The notes: generated from the letters alone by a model not told the origin. Shown: positions 1-8,768, numbered from the stretch's first letter. The stretch is 64,000 bases of DNA from Methylomonas sp. MK1 (GCF_000365425.1 NZ_AQOV01000001.1:2790001-2854000), one strand, 5' to 3'. Translations and numbers: made by a program.

Positions 1-7
1 GTTTGGC

Positions 8-391
8 ATGCTATCTATTTTCGTGTCCTGGCTGCAAACCAGAACCAACGACAACGACTTTGGCGACATCGTCAAAGCCCAAGGCCTGCATTGGCTGCAT
101 ACACTGGTTGTGGTGATAGCCGCCGCATTGCTTAACAAATCCGAAGAGTTGTCCGACAGAAGCGCCAGCTTGGTGATTTTGTTGATCCTGGCCTTGGCGA
201 CGATGCTGGATGGCATACGCATCGGCTGGCAATACAGCTTACTCGGCTTTTTCCTCGCGACCTGCGCGCTGATCGTCGCCTATTTTGAGAACTTTATGCC
301 TATCAGTATAGGACTGGGTGTGCTGGTGACAGCCTGCACCTTCCTCTGGGAATATTGGCGCAGCAAATACAGTACCGATGATGAAAATTGA
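8..391 (+). CDS. Small hydrophobic membrane protein of unknown function
   Basis: A 127-residue protein that I do not recognise. It has about four hydrophobic stretches (roughly residues 28-42, 53-70, 74-92 and 95-113) and a charged C-terminal tail ending in acidic residues, so an inner-membrane protein is likely. The window begins only seven bases before this ATG and no in-frame stop is seen upstream, so the true start could lie outside the window. The 3' end overlaps the start of aroE by 14 bases, which suggests translational coupling and a shared transcript. No catalytic motif is visible. The reading frame is real (good codon use, tight overlap); the function is unknown. Confidence 0.7.
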   Translation: MLSIFVSWLQTRTNDNDFGDIVKAQGLHWLHTLVVVIAAALLNKSEELSDRSASLVILLILALATMLDGIRIGWQYSLLGFFLATCALIVAYFENFMPISIGLGVLVTACTFLWEYWRSKYSTDDEN

Positions 392-1226
392 TAATTACGC
401 GGTATTCGGCCAACCGATCAGCCACAGTAAATCACCGCGCATCCATAAATTATTTGCCGAGCAAACCGGCCAACTCATGGACTACGTCGCCCAGGAGGTC
501 CCTGCGGAAACTTTTGCAGCGGCTACCACCCATTTTTTCACCGAAGGCGGCAAAGGCCTGAATTGCACCGTCCCGCTCAAGGAACTGGCTTGGCAATATG
601 CCGACCAACTGACAGAGCGCGCTCGTCAAGCAAAAGCCGTCAACACCTTAGTCCGCCAAGCGGATGACAGCATTTTGGGCGACAACACCGACGGCATCGG
701 CTTGCTTAACGACTTAACAATAAACCATGCCATCACGCTGAAGGACGCCAAGATTTTGATTCTAGGGGCAGGAGGCGCCACACGCGGCATCGTCCCTCCC
801 CTACTGGAACAACGGCCATCGACATTGGTCATCGTCAATCGCAATGCGGGCAAAGCCCAAGCTATTGCCGAGGACTTCGCGGAACTAGGCGCGGTGCAAG
901 CTTGCGATTACGCTAATCTTATAGATCGCCAATTCGATTTGATCATCAACGCCACGTCGGCCAGCCTCAGCGGCGATTTGCCGCCCTTGCCCGCCGCGCT
1001 GTTGAAAGCGGGCGGTAGTTGCTACGATCTGGCTTATGCCAACCAAGCCACCGCATTTGTGACATGGGGCTTGGCGAATAACGCCGCGCACAGCCTGGAC
1101 GGCTTGGGCATGTTGGTAGAGCAGGCCGCCGAAGCGTTCTTTATTTGGCGAGGCGTGCGTCCGCACACATCGCCCGTAATTGGCCTGTTAAACGCCGAAA
1201 GAGAATTGCACAACACGAACGGATGA
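378..1226 (+). CDS. aroE: Shikimate dehydrogenase (NADP+)
   Basis: AroE reduces 3-dehydroshikimate to shikimate with NADPH in the cytosolic chorismate pathway. The 282-residue length fits the family. The N-terminus carries the substrate-binding segment FGQPISHSKSPRIHK. Residues 80-110 contain the catalytic region (NCTVPLKE, then AVNTLV and GDNTDGIG). A glycine-rich Rossmann motif LGAGGATRGI lies near residue 130, followed by VNRN, typical of NADP preference. Two consecutive ATG codons (378 and 381) could start the protein; 378 is used here. The gene overlaps the upstream membrane protein gene. The assignment rests on these motifs. Confidence 0.95.
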   Translation: MMKIDNYAVFGQPISHSKSPRIHKLFAEQTGQLMDYVAQEVPAETFAAATTHFFTEGGKGLNCTVPLKELAWQYADQLTERARQAKAVNTLVRQADDSILGDNTDGIGLLNDLTINHAITLKDAKILILGAGGATRGIVPPLLEQRPSTLVIVNRNAGKAQAIAEDFAELGAVQACDYANLIDRQFDLIINATSASLSGDLPPLPAALLKAGGSCYDLAYANQATAFVTWGLANNAAHSLDGLGMLVEQAAEAFFIWRGVRPHTSPVIGLLNAERELHNTNG

Positions 1227-1299
1227 AATTATTGACCGGGGCGATGTCCATGGTAACAATCTCCCCAAACCGCCCGCCATTAACGTTTACTGGAATACT

Positions 1300-2580
1300 A
1301 TGAGTGGAATTAGAGCTTTTTTTGAAAAATCCCAAGCTAAAGGCAAACCGCAGAGCGGTGGGCAACGCATTACGCCGGAAACTCTAAAACAGTTATTCCC
1401 CATCAGGAATTTAAGCGACGAGATATTACAAACTTTCGCCACTGAAAATCACGTCGAAACCCTGCCAGCCGGCAGCACCTTGTTCAGCGTCAATCAGCAG
1501 GCGACTTGCGCAATGTATTTGTTGCGCGGCACAGTGATCCTGGCCGACCACAACGGCAAAAGCTATGAAATATCGGCAGGCAGCGCACAAGCCAAATTCC
1601 CGATATGCAGCGGTATCAAGCACACCGCCACCGCGACCGCCAAAACCGAGATAGACCTGTTGCGGGTATCCCTGAAAATCATGCTGACGCCGAGCCGCCA
1701 AGACCACGGCAAATTGTCCATTCCGGAAGGTTTGCATGACAACCGGCTATTGAGCTTATTCGTCGAACACTTTGAGAATAACGACCACGAGATAGAAATC
1801 CCCTCGCTGCCTGAAGTGGCGATCAATTTGCGCAAAGCCATCCAAAGAGATGTCAACATCGACGAAGCAGTCAAGATCATCCAGCTGGATCCGGCCATCT
1901 CCGCCAAATTGATCGAAGTTGCCAATTGTCCACTATATCTAACCAACGTACCCGCGAAAAACTGTAAGGACGCTGTCGTGCGTATCGGCTTGAATGCCAC
2001 GCGCAACCTGGTAACCGCGCTGAGTATGAAGCAGATTTTCAAAAGCAAATCGCCGCTGATTAAAAATCATTTGGAAGATCTGTGGAAGCAAAGCCTTTAT
2101 CTGTCCGGCCTGAGCCATGTGCTGGCCAGCCACAGCATGCAGCAAAATCCTGAGAATGCCTTACTGGCCGGATTGGTCTGCGACATCGGCGTGATTCCCT
2201 TTCTGAGTTTTACCGCCAACTTACCACCCGAATACCATAACGACGCCGAAATCATGGAAGCCATGCCCATCATCAAAGGCCCGGTCGGCGCCGTGGTGTT
2301 GAAAGAATGGGATTTTGCCGAAGAATTCATCGACGTGGCCAAGTCGTCCAGCGACTGGTTTCAAAACAGCGGCGATACCTTGACGGTGACCGATATAGTA
2401 GTCCTGTCCAGACTCCATGCCTTGATCGGCAAAAAAGCCACCGCCGATCTGCCGGCGATTACCGCCATCCCCGCCGCGGCCAAATTGAAAAACTTCTCTT
2501 TGTCTCCGGAAAATACGCTGGCAATCTTGCACGATGCCAAAACTAAAATTCACGAAGCATTGAGCATCTTTTCGTCCTAG
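1300..2580 (+). CDS. HDOD domain protein with N-terminal cyclic-nucleotide-binding-like domain (copy 1 of 3)
   Basis: A 426-residue protein with two parts. Residues about 30-130 form a jelly-roll domain like cNMP-binding regulators (LFPIRNLSDEIL, then PAGSTLF and YLLRGTV). Residues about 160-370 form an HDOD domain (IPSLPEVAINLRKAI, IQLDPAISAKLIEVAN, DAVVRIGL). HDOD domains descend from HD phosphohydrolases but usually lack metal-dependent catalysis; here the expected HD site reads VCDIG. Such proteins generally act in cytosolic signalling. It is the first of three paralogues in the same order and orientation, with only 4 and 1 bases between them, so they form one operon. The cNMP-like domain lacks an obvious conserved phosphate-binding cassette, so it may not bind nucleotide. 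Confidence 0.88.
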   Translation: MSGIRAFFEKSQAKGKPQSGGQRITPETLKQLFPIRNLSDEILQTFATENHVETLPAGSTLFSVNQQATCAMYLLRGTVILADHNGKSYEISAGSAQAKFPICSGIKHTATATAKTEIDLLRVSLKIMLTPSRQDHGKLSIPEGLHDNRLLSLFVEHFENNDHEIEIPSLPEVAINLRKAIQRDVNIDEAVKIIQLDPAISAKLIEVANCPLYLTNVPAKNCKDAVVRIGLNATRNLVTALSMKQIFKSKSPLIKNHLEDLWKQSLYLSGLSHVLASHSMQQNPENALLAGLVCDIGVIPFLSFTANLPPEYHNDAEIMEAMPIIKGPVGAVVLKEWDFAEEFIDVAKSSSDWFQNSGDTLTVTDIVVLSRLHALIGKKATADLPAITAIPAAAKLKNFSLSPENTLAILHDAKTKIHEALSIFSS

Positions 2581-2584
2581 CCGC

Positions 2585-3874
2585 ATGATCTGGAAATTTT
2601 TAAAAAAATCACCGGACAAAACGCCGACAGAGAGCAGCCCCCCCGCAGCAACCGTCAACCAATTGCCCTTGAGCTACCTGCAAAAGCTCATCCCGCTGGG
2701 GGACTTGCCGGCGGCGGACTTGTTGGCAATACCGGTGACCATGCGGAACTTCAACCCCGGCGACATCATATTTAACCGCGGCGCCGAGGCCGAACAATTA
2801 AGCTATCTGTACACCGGCAACGTCTATCTGGAAGCGAATAATGGCGCCGGTTATACGGTCGAAGCCGATACTTTTAAAGCCTGTTATCCGCTGGCAACAT
2901 CCGGCGAACACGCCTTCAGCGCGATTGCCAAATCACCGACCCAAATCATCTACATGCCGCTGTCCAACTTGCAGCGCAGCAGCAAACCCATCAACAATCC
3001 GCTGATCAACCCGGAGAGCATTCCGCCCAAGCTGCGAGACAGCTTTTTTTTCGACAGCTTTTGCGATGCGTTCAGAGCCGACAATCTGCATGTTCCCAGC
3101 CTACCGGATGTTGCCTTGCGTTTGCGCAGCGCCTTGCAAAAAGACATCAGCATCGCCGATGCGGTGAAGATTTTAAACCTGGACCCGGTTATATCCTCCA
3201 AACTGATTCAGGTGGCCAATAGCCCGATCTACCGTGGCAGCAACCCGATCACCAGCAGTCATGATGCAGTGAATCGGCTAGGCTTTAAAACCACGCAAAA
3301 CCTGGTGACCAGCATCAGCCTGCACCAGTTGTTCAGAAGCCGCAACCGGCAATTGAACAACATTATTCAGACACTTTGGAAACAAAGCATCCAGATTGCC
3401 AGCCTCAGCCACACCTTGGCCGGACTAACCCGAAAAGTAAACGCCGACGAAGCCTTACTGGCCGGGTTAATTCACAATATTGGTGCTTTACCTATCGTCA
3501 CCTTTGCCGAAAGCCTTGATATTTCAAAGTATACCGAAGAAGAATTACAGGCCAGCATCGCCTGTCTGCAAGGTTTGTTAGGCACCTATATTTTGAAAAA
3601 ATGGCATTTCCCCGATAGTTTTCAGCAAATTCCCGTCAATACCACAAATTGGTACTTCGACGACGGCCAGGGTTTGCAGTTGTATGACGTCGTTTTGTTA
3701 GCCAAATTTCACAGCCAACTCGGCGGTGCCAACACCCAAAAACTGCCGCCACTCAACACCTTGCCTGCCTTTCAAAAACTGGACGATAGCGCACTGACGC
3801 CAGACATGTCGCTGAAAGCACTACAGGACGCAAAACAACAAATTGCCGAGGCCATAAACTTTTTCAGGACATAA
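2585..3874 (+). CDS. HDOD domain protein with N-terminal cyclic-nucleotide-binding-like domain (copy 2 of 3)
   Basis: A 429-residue paralogue of the preceding gene, starting 4 bases after its stop. The N-terminal part has the same cNMP-like layout (LIPLGDLPAADLLAIP, then PGDIIFNRGAEAEQLSYLYTG). The HDOD core follows from about residue 165 (VPSLPDVALRLRSALQKDIS, LDPVISSKLIQVANSP, DAVNRLGFKTTQNLV). The vestigial HD position reads IHNIG, so even the aspartate is lost in this copy, which makes phosphodiesterase activity unlikely. Divergence from copies 1 and 3 is spread over the whole length, with the HDOD core most conserved, which points to old tandem duplication. A cytosolic signalling or scaffold role is inferred; the partner is unknown. 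Confidence 0.87.
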   Translation: MIWKFLKKSPDKTPTESSPPAATVNQLPLSYLQKLIPLGDLPAADLLAIPVTMRNFNPGDIIFNRGAEAEQLSYLYTGNVYLEANNGAGYTVEADTFKACYPLATSGEHAFSAIAKSPTQIIYMPLSNLQRSSKPINNPLINPESIPPKLRDSFFFDSFCDAFRADNLHVPSLPDVALRLRSALQKDISIADAVKILNLDPVISSKLIQVANSPIYRGSNPITSSHDAVNRLGFKTTQNLVTSISLHQLFRSRNRQLNNIIQTLWKQSIQIASLSHTLAGLTRKVNADEALLAGLIHNIGALPIVTFAESLDISKYTEEELQASIACLQGLLGTYILKKWHFPDSFQQIPVNTTNWYFDDGQGLQLYDVVLLAKFHSQLGGANTQKLPPLNTLPAFQKLDDSALTPDMSLKALQDAKQQIAEAINFFRT

Positions 3875-3875
3875 G

Positions 3876-5240
3876 ATGAACTGGTTTTCCAAGCTACTGG
3901 AAAAAAATACCGCCGCCAAAAAGTCAACCCCGAGAGCAGTGACATCTGGCGCTGAACAACCGTATAGTCAGCCAACCGACAGCGCGGCATCCAAACCCAA
4001 CACCACCCATCAGCAAACTCTTACAGTCGCACAACTGAAAAAATTCGCTCCCTTGCGTGATCTGGATGACGCCGCCTTAAGCTCATTGCCGCATCTCAGT
4101 TTGGCCTACGCCAAGGGGGCGATTATTTTTACCCTGGGGCAACCGACCAGCAGCGTCCTGTATTTGTTGGCCGGACAACTGTCTATGCAGCCGGATAGTG
4201 CTAGCCGCTATCAAATCGACGCCGATTCCACGTTAGCCAATCTGCCGCTGAACAGCGGTAGCCGCTGCGGCGCTACCGCCACGGCGCTCAGCGATGTGCG
4301 CATTTTGGAAATCCCTATCCAACTCAACCGTTTGTGGACGGATAAAAGCCAGGAAAGCGCCAATTGCGTGGAGCTGGTCGATATTCAACTGCCGGAACCG
4401 ATTAATGGCAGCCGCTTCTTCAACAGCTTCGCCCAAGCCTATCGGGAAAACAAACTCCGCCTGCCCTCCTTACCTGACGTAGCACTGAAACTGAAAGATG
4501 CGGTGCAAAAAGACATCGGTATCCGTGGGGCCGCTGACATTATTCAACTGGACCCGCCTATCGTGGCAAAATTAATCCAGGTGGCGAACAGCCCCTTGTA
4601 TGCCACAGAAATACCGATCAACAATTGCCATGACGCGGTAGCCCGCATCGGCCTGAATGCGACGCGGAATCTGGTGATGGGCATCAGCATGAAACAATTA
4701 TTCAGCTGCACCGACCCGGAACTCATGAAAGGCATGCAGACATTATGGAAAAACAGCCTGTATGTCTCAAGTTTAAGCTTCGTGTTGGCACAGGAGTGCA
4801 GCAACATCAACCCGGAGGACGCCCTGCTGGGCGGTTTGATTGCCGACATCGGCGCGATTCCCTTACTGCATTTTGCCGAACAATTTCCCGACGGCGGCCC
4901 CAGCTTTCAGGAACTAAAAACCGCGCTGCCCTATTTGCGCGGCCCGGTAGGTGTGCTGATGCTGCATACCCTCGGATTTCCCGAACAACTGGGCAACATT
5001 CCGCATCAAGCAGAAAACTGGCTGTACGACAGCGGCCCGGAACTAACGATGACCGACATCGTCATCCTCGCCAAATTGCACAGCTATTTCGGTTCCGGCA
5101 ATGCCCGGGATCTGCCTTATATCAACTCGATTCCGGCTTACAGCAAACTAAATCACGGTAAACTGAATCCTGACTTTTCCTTGATGGTGTTGAAAAAAGC
5201 CCAAAACCGGGTCAACGCCGCCATGCATTTATTATCCTAA
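3876..5240 (+). CDS. HDOD domain protein with N-terminal cyclic-nucleotide-binding-like domain (copy 3 of 3)
   Basis: A 454-residue third paralogue, starting one base after the stop of copy 2. It has a longer hydrophilic N-terminal extension (about residues 1-50, rich in Ser, Thr, Gln and Pro) before the cNMP-like domain (FAPLRDLDDAALSSLP, then YLLAGQL). The HDOD core starts near residue 195 (LPSLPDVALKLKDAVQKDIG, LDPPIVAKLIQVANSPLY, DAVARIGLNATRNLV). The vestigial HD motif is IADIG. It is closer to copy 1 than to copy 2 in the DAVxRIGLNATRNLV block. The next gene, prlC, begins 34 bases later and may share the transcript. The ligand and output are unknown. Confidence 0.87.
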   Translation: MNWFSKLLEKNTAAKKSTPRAVTSGAEQPYSQPTDSAASKPNTTHQQTLTVAQLKKFAPLRDLDDAALSSLPHLSLAYAKGAIIFTLGQPTSSVLYLLAGQLSMQPDSASRYQIDADSTLANLPLNSGSRCGATATALSDVRILEIPIQLNRLWTDKSQESANCVELVDIQLPEPINGSRFFNSFAQAYRENKLRLPSLPDVALKLKDAVQKDIGIRGAADIIQLDPPIVAKLIQVANSPLYATEIPINNCHDAVARIGLNATRNLVMGISMKQLFSCTDPELMKGMQTLWKNSLYVSSLSFVLAQECSNINPEDALLGGLIADIGAIPLLHFAEQFPDGGPSFQELKTALPYLRGPVGVLMLHTLGFPEQLGNIPHQAENWLYDSGPELTMTDIVILAKLHSYFGSGNARDLPYINSIPAYSKLNHGKLNPDFSLMVLKKAQNRVNAAMHLLS

Positions 5241-5274
5241 TCATCCCGATATTCATATCAGACTGGCTGCCGAC

Positions 5275-7314
5275 ATGACCAATCCCTTGCTAGAAAACAC
5301 CGAACTGCCGCAATTTTCTAAAATCCTGCCCGAACACGTAGAACCTGCGATCAATCAGTTGCTGAGCGACGCCCGGCAAACCATCGCACGCCAGCTGGAA
5401 GCCGGCGGCCCTTACACCTGGCAAAACCTGATCGAGCCCATCGAAGCCGCCGAGGACCGCCTCAACAAAGCGTGGTCGCCGGTCAGCCACATGAATTCGG
5501 TGGTCAACAGCGAAGCGATGCGCGACGCCTACAATGCCTGCCTGGGCAAACTCAGCGAATATGCCACCGAAACCGGCCAGAACCGGGCTTTATACGAGGC
5601 TTATCAGGCCATCCACGACAGCGCCGACTTTGCCGAACTCGACCGTGCCCAACAAAAAATCGTCAATAACGCCCTGCGCGATTTTCATTTATCCGGCGTG
5701 GACTTGCCTACCGAGCAACAAGCTCGCTACAAAGACATCAATCAGCAATTATCCAAGCTGGCCAGCCAGTACGAAGAAAATCTGCTGGATGCCACCAATG
5801 CCTGGCACAAGCAGATTACCCATATCGCCGACTTGGCGGGCCTGCCGGAATCGGCCCTGGCACAAGCCAAACAAGCCGCCGAAGCGGAAGGCAAGGAGGG
5901 TTGGCTGATCAATCTGCAATTTCCATCCTACCTGGCGGTAATGACCTACGCTGATAATCGGGAACTGCGCCGCGAACACTACGAAGCCTTTTGCACCCGC
6001 GCCTCCGATCAAGGTCCACATGCCGGCCGATGGGACAACTCGGAGATCATGGAGCAAATTCTGGCCTTGCGCCACGAAAAAGCCCAACTGCTAGGCTTTA
6101 ACAACTACGCCGAATATTCGCTGGCCACCAAAATGGCCAAATCTACCGACGACGTCGTGAAGTTTTTGGAAGACCTGGCCGACAAATCCTGGCGCCAGGC
6201 CCGCCGAGATTTGACCGAACTAAAAGAGTTTGCCGCCGCCGAACACGGCCTAAACGACTTGCAAGCTTGGGACATCGGTTATTACTCGGAAAAAATGCGT
6301 CAGCATTTCTACCAACTATCGCAAGAAGAAGTGAAAGCCTATTTCCCCGACAGCAAGGCCGTACCCGGCCTGTTTGCCATAGTCGAGAAACTCTACGGCT
6401 TGCAAATCAGTGAAATCAAAGATTTCGACACCTGGCACCCAGACGCGCGCTTTTACCAAATCCTGGATAAAAACGGCCAATTGCGCGGTCGCTTCTTCCT
6501 GGACTTATACGCCCGCGCCAAAAAACGTGGTGGCGCCTGGATGGATGATTGTGTCTGCCGCAAAAAAATAGGCGACGAATTGCAAACACCAGTGGCTTAC
6601 CTGACTTGCAACTTTACCCCACCGACCGGCAACGACCCGGCTTTGCTGACGCACGACGAAGTAGAAACCCTGTTTCACGAGTTCGGCCATGGCCTACATC
6701 ATATGTTGACCCAAATCGATCATCTTGGCGTATCCGGTATCAATGGCGTCGAATGGGATGCGGTGGAACTGCCCAGCCAGTTCATGGAAAACTGGTGCTG
6801 GGAAAAAGAAGCACTGGGCCTGATCTCCGGCCATTACCAAACCGGCGAACCTCTGCCCGATGCCTTGTACGACAAAATGCTGGCCGCCAAGAACTTCCAA
6901 GCCGGCATGATGATGGTGCGCCAATTGGAATTTAGCTTATTCGATTTCAAGATGCACCAACATTACGACCCGGCCAAGGGCGGCCAGATTTACAGCATCC
7001 TGAAACAGGTGCGCGATCAAGTGGCCGTAGTCAAGGTCCCGGACTTCAACCGCTTCGCCCACAGCTTTTCGCATATTTTCGCCGGCGGTTACGCGGCCGG
7101 ATACTATAGCTACAAATGGGCGGAAGTGTTATCGGCGGACGCGTTTTCCTTGTTTGAAGAAAAAGGTATCTTCGACCAAACCACAGGCGAGGCGTTCTTG
7201 CACAACATCCTGGAGCAAGGTGGCAGTAGCGACGCGATGACACTATTCAAAAACTTCCGCGGCCGCGAACCCAATATCGACGCCCTGCTCAGACATAACG
7301 GTATCGCTGCGTAA
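5275..7314 (+). CDS. prlC: Oligopeptidase A (M3 family zinc metallopeptidase)
   Basis: A 679-residue protein, essentially the length of E. coli oligopeptidase A (about 680). It is a cytosolic thimet-type peptidase that degrades short peptides, including cleaved signal peptides. The zinc site is intact: HEFGH at residues 468-472 within LFHEFGHGLHH, with the third ligand glutamate in the downstream block VEWDAVELPSQFMENW. The N-terminus (NPLLENTELPQFSKILPEHV) is typical of the family. It follows the HDOD genes by 34 bases and is followed by a perfect 12-bp inverted repeat and a zinc-ribbon protein gene. The family assignment is secure; the choice of prlC over dcp rests on length and the N-terminal sequence. 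Confidence 0.95.
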   Translation: MTNPLLENTELPQFSKILPEHVEPAINQLLSDARQTIARQLEAGGPYTWQNLIEPIEAAEDRLNKAWSPVSHMNSVVNSEAMRDAYNACLGKLSEYATETGQNRALYEAYQAIHDSADFAELDRAQQKIVNNALRDFHLSGVDLPTEQQARYKDINQQLSKLASQYEENLLDATNAWHKQITHIADLAGLPESALAQAKQAAEAEGKEGWLINLQFPSYLAVMTYADNRELRREHYEAFCTRASDQGPHAGRWDNSEIMEQILALRHEKAQLLGFNNYAEYSLATKMAKSTDDVVKFLEDLADKSWRQARRDLTELKEFAAAEHGLNDLQAWDIGYYSEKMRQHFYQLSQEEVKAYFPDSKAVPGLFAIVEKLYGLQISEIKDFDTWHPDARFYQILDKNGQLRGRFFLDLYARAKKRGGAWMDDCVCRKKIGDELQTPVAYLTCNFTPPTGNDPALLTHDEVETLFHEFGHGLHHMLTQIDHLGVSGINGVEWDAVELPSQFMENWCWEKEALGLISGHYQTGEPLPDALYDKMLAAKNFQAGMMMVRQLEFSLFDFKMHQHYDPAKGGQIYSILKQVRDQVAVVKVPDFNRFAHSFSHIFAGGYAAGYYSYKWAEVLSADAFSLFEEKGIFDQTTGEAFLHNILEQGGSSDAMTLFKNFRGREPNIDALLRHNGIAA

Positions 7315-7326
7315 ATTTTTCCCGCA

Positions 7327-7353
7327 TTGCCTTGATGGGGGCCATCAAGGCAA
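7327..7353 (+). other. Perfect 12-bp inverted repeat between prlC and the zinc-ribbon gene
   Basis: TTGCCTTGATGG at 7327-7338 and its exact complement at 7342-7353 are separated by three G residues. The hairpin starts 13 bases after the prlC stop. No U-run follows (the next bases are gcgagtttct, then a Shine-Dalgarno), so it is more likely a transcript 3' end or stability structure, or a partial attenuator, than a strong intrinsic terminator. The stem is seen directly; the role is inferred. Confidence 0.6.
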
Positions 7354-7374
7354 GCGAGTTTCTAAGGAGTTAGC

Positions 7375-7662
7375 ATGAAAAACTGCCCGCAATGCGGCCA
7401 GCCCAGATTAGGCGAGGAGTTTAAGTGTCCGCATTGCGATGTGTTCTATTCCCAGCTCGACGAATTGCTGTATGAAGAACAGCAAAAACAGGAAAGCCAG
7501 ACGCTAAAAGGCGCGTTTAAACGCATTCGCGCCGCCGAAGAACGCTTGCAAGCTATGCGAGATGAACTGAAAACCCTGTGGCGCCACACCCCTTTAAAAA
7601 CCAAGATCGTGATTTGGACGGTAGTAGCGTTCGTATTTGTGCTGGTCGTGCCGATTTTTTAA
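7375..7662 (+). CDS. Small zinc-ribbon protein with a C-terminal membrane anchor
   Basis: A 95-residue protein. The N-terminus carries a zinc ribbon: CPQCGQ (residues 4-9), then CPHC (residues 18-21), so two CxxC knuckles. A charged, Glu/Gln/Lys/Arg-rich middle (residues 35-70) is probably a helix or coiled coil. One hydrophobic segment (about residues 76-94) ends the protein, which suggests a tail-anchored inner-membrane topology with the zinc ribbon in the cytosol. A strong Shine-Dalgarno (AAGGAG) lies 6 bases before the ATG. I do not recognise a named family and propose no function. An intrinsic terminator follows. Confidence 0.8.
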   Translation: MKNCPQCGQPRLGEEFKCPHCDVFYSQLDELLYEEQQKQESQTLKGAFKRIRAAEERLQAMRDELKTLWRHTPLKTKIVIWTVVAFVFVLVVPIF

Positions 7663-7678
7663 GCACTTTCAACGATCA

Positions 7679-7719
7679 GGGACTAAGGATTTGGCAACCC
7701 ATAGTCCCGCAAATTTTTT
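7679..7719 (+). terminator. Probable intrinsic terminator of the prlC / zinc-ribbon unit
   Basis: GGGACTA (7679-7685) pairs with TAGTCCC (7702-7708), separated by a 16-base loop, and a T-run (7714-7719) follows a few bases later. It lies just after the zinc-ribbon gene and just before the convergent end of tssJ, where a terminator is expected. The loop is long, so strength is uncertain. Confidence 0.55.
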
Positions 7720-7725
7720 CTTCGG

Positions 7726-8232
7726 TTAGTCTTCCTTAGGTGCGGGGGGCGGTGGCTCGGTTGGCGTATTGGTGACGGTTAAAGCATTCGCATCCAGTTT
7801 CAGTACAACCGCATTGTTCTGATGCGCCTTCAACTCGGTCAACGTGCGCCAGCCGGCATTATCCAGTTTACGAAAAGCCGCGAAAAAACCCAGTATCCGG
7901 GTATCGGCGGCTGGTTCGATCCGCAAGGTTTTATTCTCGCCGGGTTTTAACACCAACTCTTGCTTACGTACCAAATCCGCGCCCAATGTGGCCTGCTCTT
8001 TATCGAATATGGCAAAAAAATCGGCACCGTTAAAACCGCTTTGCTCTCGTAACTCATAGATTCTTAGCACCACCGGCGACGCCTTACCGTCGGCATCGGG
8101 GTTAATAGAAGCGGTGCTGTTTAGCGTCAACTCAACAACAGTAGGCGGTGGTGGGGCCGGCTGCTCGGGCACATCCGCACACGACGCCAGGATGGAAGCA
8201 AACAAAATCGGCAGTATTCTGGTTAACAACAT
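7726..8232 (-). CDS. tssJ: T6SS outer-membrane lipoprotein TssJ (VasD/SciN)
   Basis: TssJ anchors the TssLM membrane complex to the outer membrane. The start is placed at ATG 8232, which has AAGGGA about 8 bases upstream and leads directly into a lipoprotein signal (MLLTRILPILFASILASC); a longer reading frame upstream lacks a signal. The lipobox LASC puts the lipidated Cys at residue 18. The mature region has the TssJ pattern: LTLNSTASINPDADGKASPVVLRIYELR, then FFAIFDKE, near residues 35-80. It ends in a Pro-rich tail (PPPPAP). Most T6SS clusters keep tssJ next to tssK/tssL. Here it is about 30 kb away, beyond the VgrG/Rhs block and two unrelated + strand genes, so it must have its own promoter. 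Confidence 0.9.
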   Translation of the reverse strand: MLLTRILPILFASILASCADVPEQPAPPPPTVVELTLNSTASINPDADGKASPVVLRIYELREQSGFNGADFFAIFDKEQATLGADLVRKQELVLKPGENKTLRIEPAADTRILGFFAAFRKLDNAGWRTLTELKAHQNNAVVLKLDANALTVTNTPTEPPPPAPKED

Positions 8233-8469
8233 ACGATCATCCCTTAAAAAACATAAATGAATACATTCTGCCATAGACGTCCGTAGTTGGCGTAAGGATT
8301 CGATCAAAGGATCCACAAACAACCGTATTCAAAATTATTGCAAGATCGGGGCTTGGGCAGCCTGCAAATTAGAGTTCGCCCAAAACCCTAATACCCAGCC
8401 TAGCATTGCCATCGCCGCCAGTTTTGGCCTATGCTTAGCGGCTGGTATCACTTCTTCATTCGTTAAGCC

Positions 8470-8766
8470 ATGCACGTTACCCTCGTTCACGTCCACGTCA
8501 AACCCGAGCATATCGACGACTTCATCGCCGCCACCCGCTTGAACCATTTAGCTTCGGTACGGGAATCCGGCAACCGCCGCTTCGATGTACTGCAAGTCCC
8601 GGACAACCCCAGCCAGTTTATCCTGTACGAAGTCTACGCAACCGCGGAAGATGCGGCGGCGCACAAACAAACCGAACATTATCTGGCCTGGCGCGACGCG
8701 GTCGCCGACTGGATGGCCCAGCCGCGCCAAGGCGTTCCATATAAAGCCTTGTTTCCGGAGGCTTGA
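8470..8766 (+). CDS. Antibiotic-biosynthesis-monooxygenase (ABM) domain protein, LsrG/YgiN-like
   Basis: A 98-residue protein made of one dimeric alpha/beta-barrel ABM domain. The family pattern is VTLVHVHVKPEHIDDFI at the N-terminus, RFDVLQVPDNPSQFILYEVY in the middle, and HKQTEHYLAWRDAVADWM near the end. Relatives include quinol monooxygenase YgiN and the LsrG isomerase; the exact reaction cannot be read from the sequence. Its stop overlaps the start region of the iron alcohol dehydrogenase gene, so the two are probably co-translated and may act on the same aldehyde, ketone or quinone. Divergent from tssJ across a 237-base spacer. No strong Shine-Dalgarno is seen before the ATG. Confidence 0.85.
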   Translation: MHVTLVHVHVKPEHIDDFIAATRLNHLASVRESGNRRFDVLQVPDNPSQFILYEVYATAEDAAAHKQTEHYLAWRDAVADWMAQPRQGVPYKALFPEA

Positions 8767-8768
8767 GC

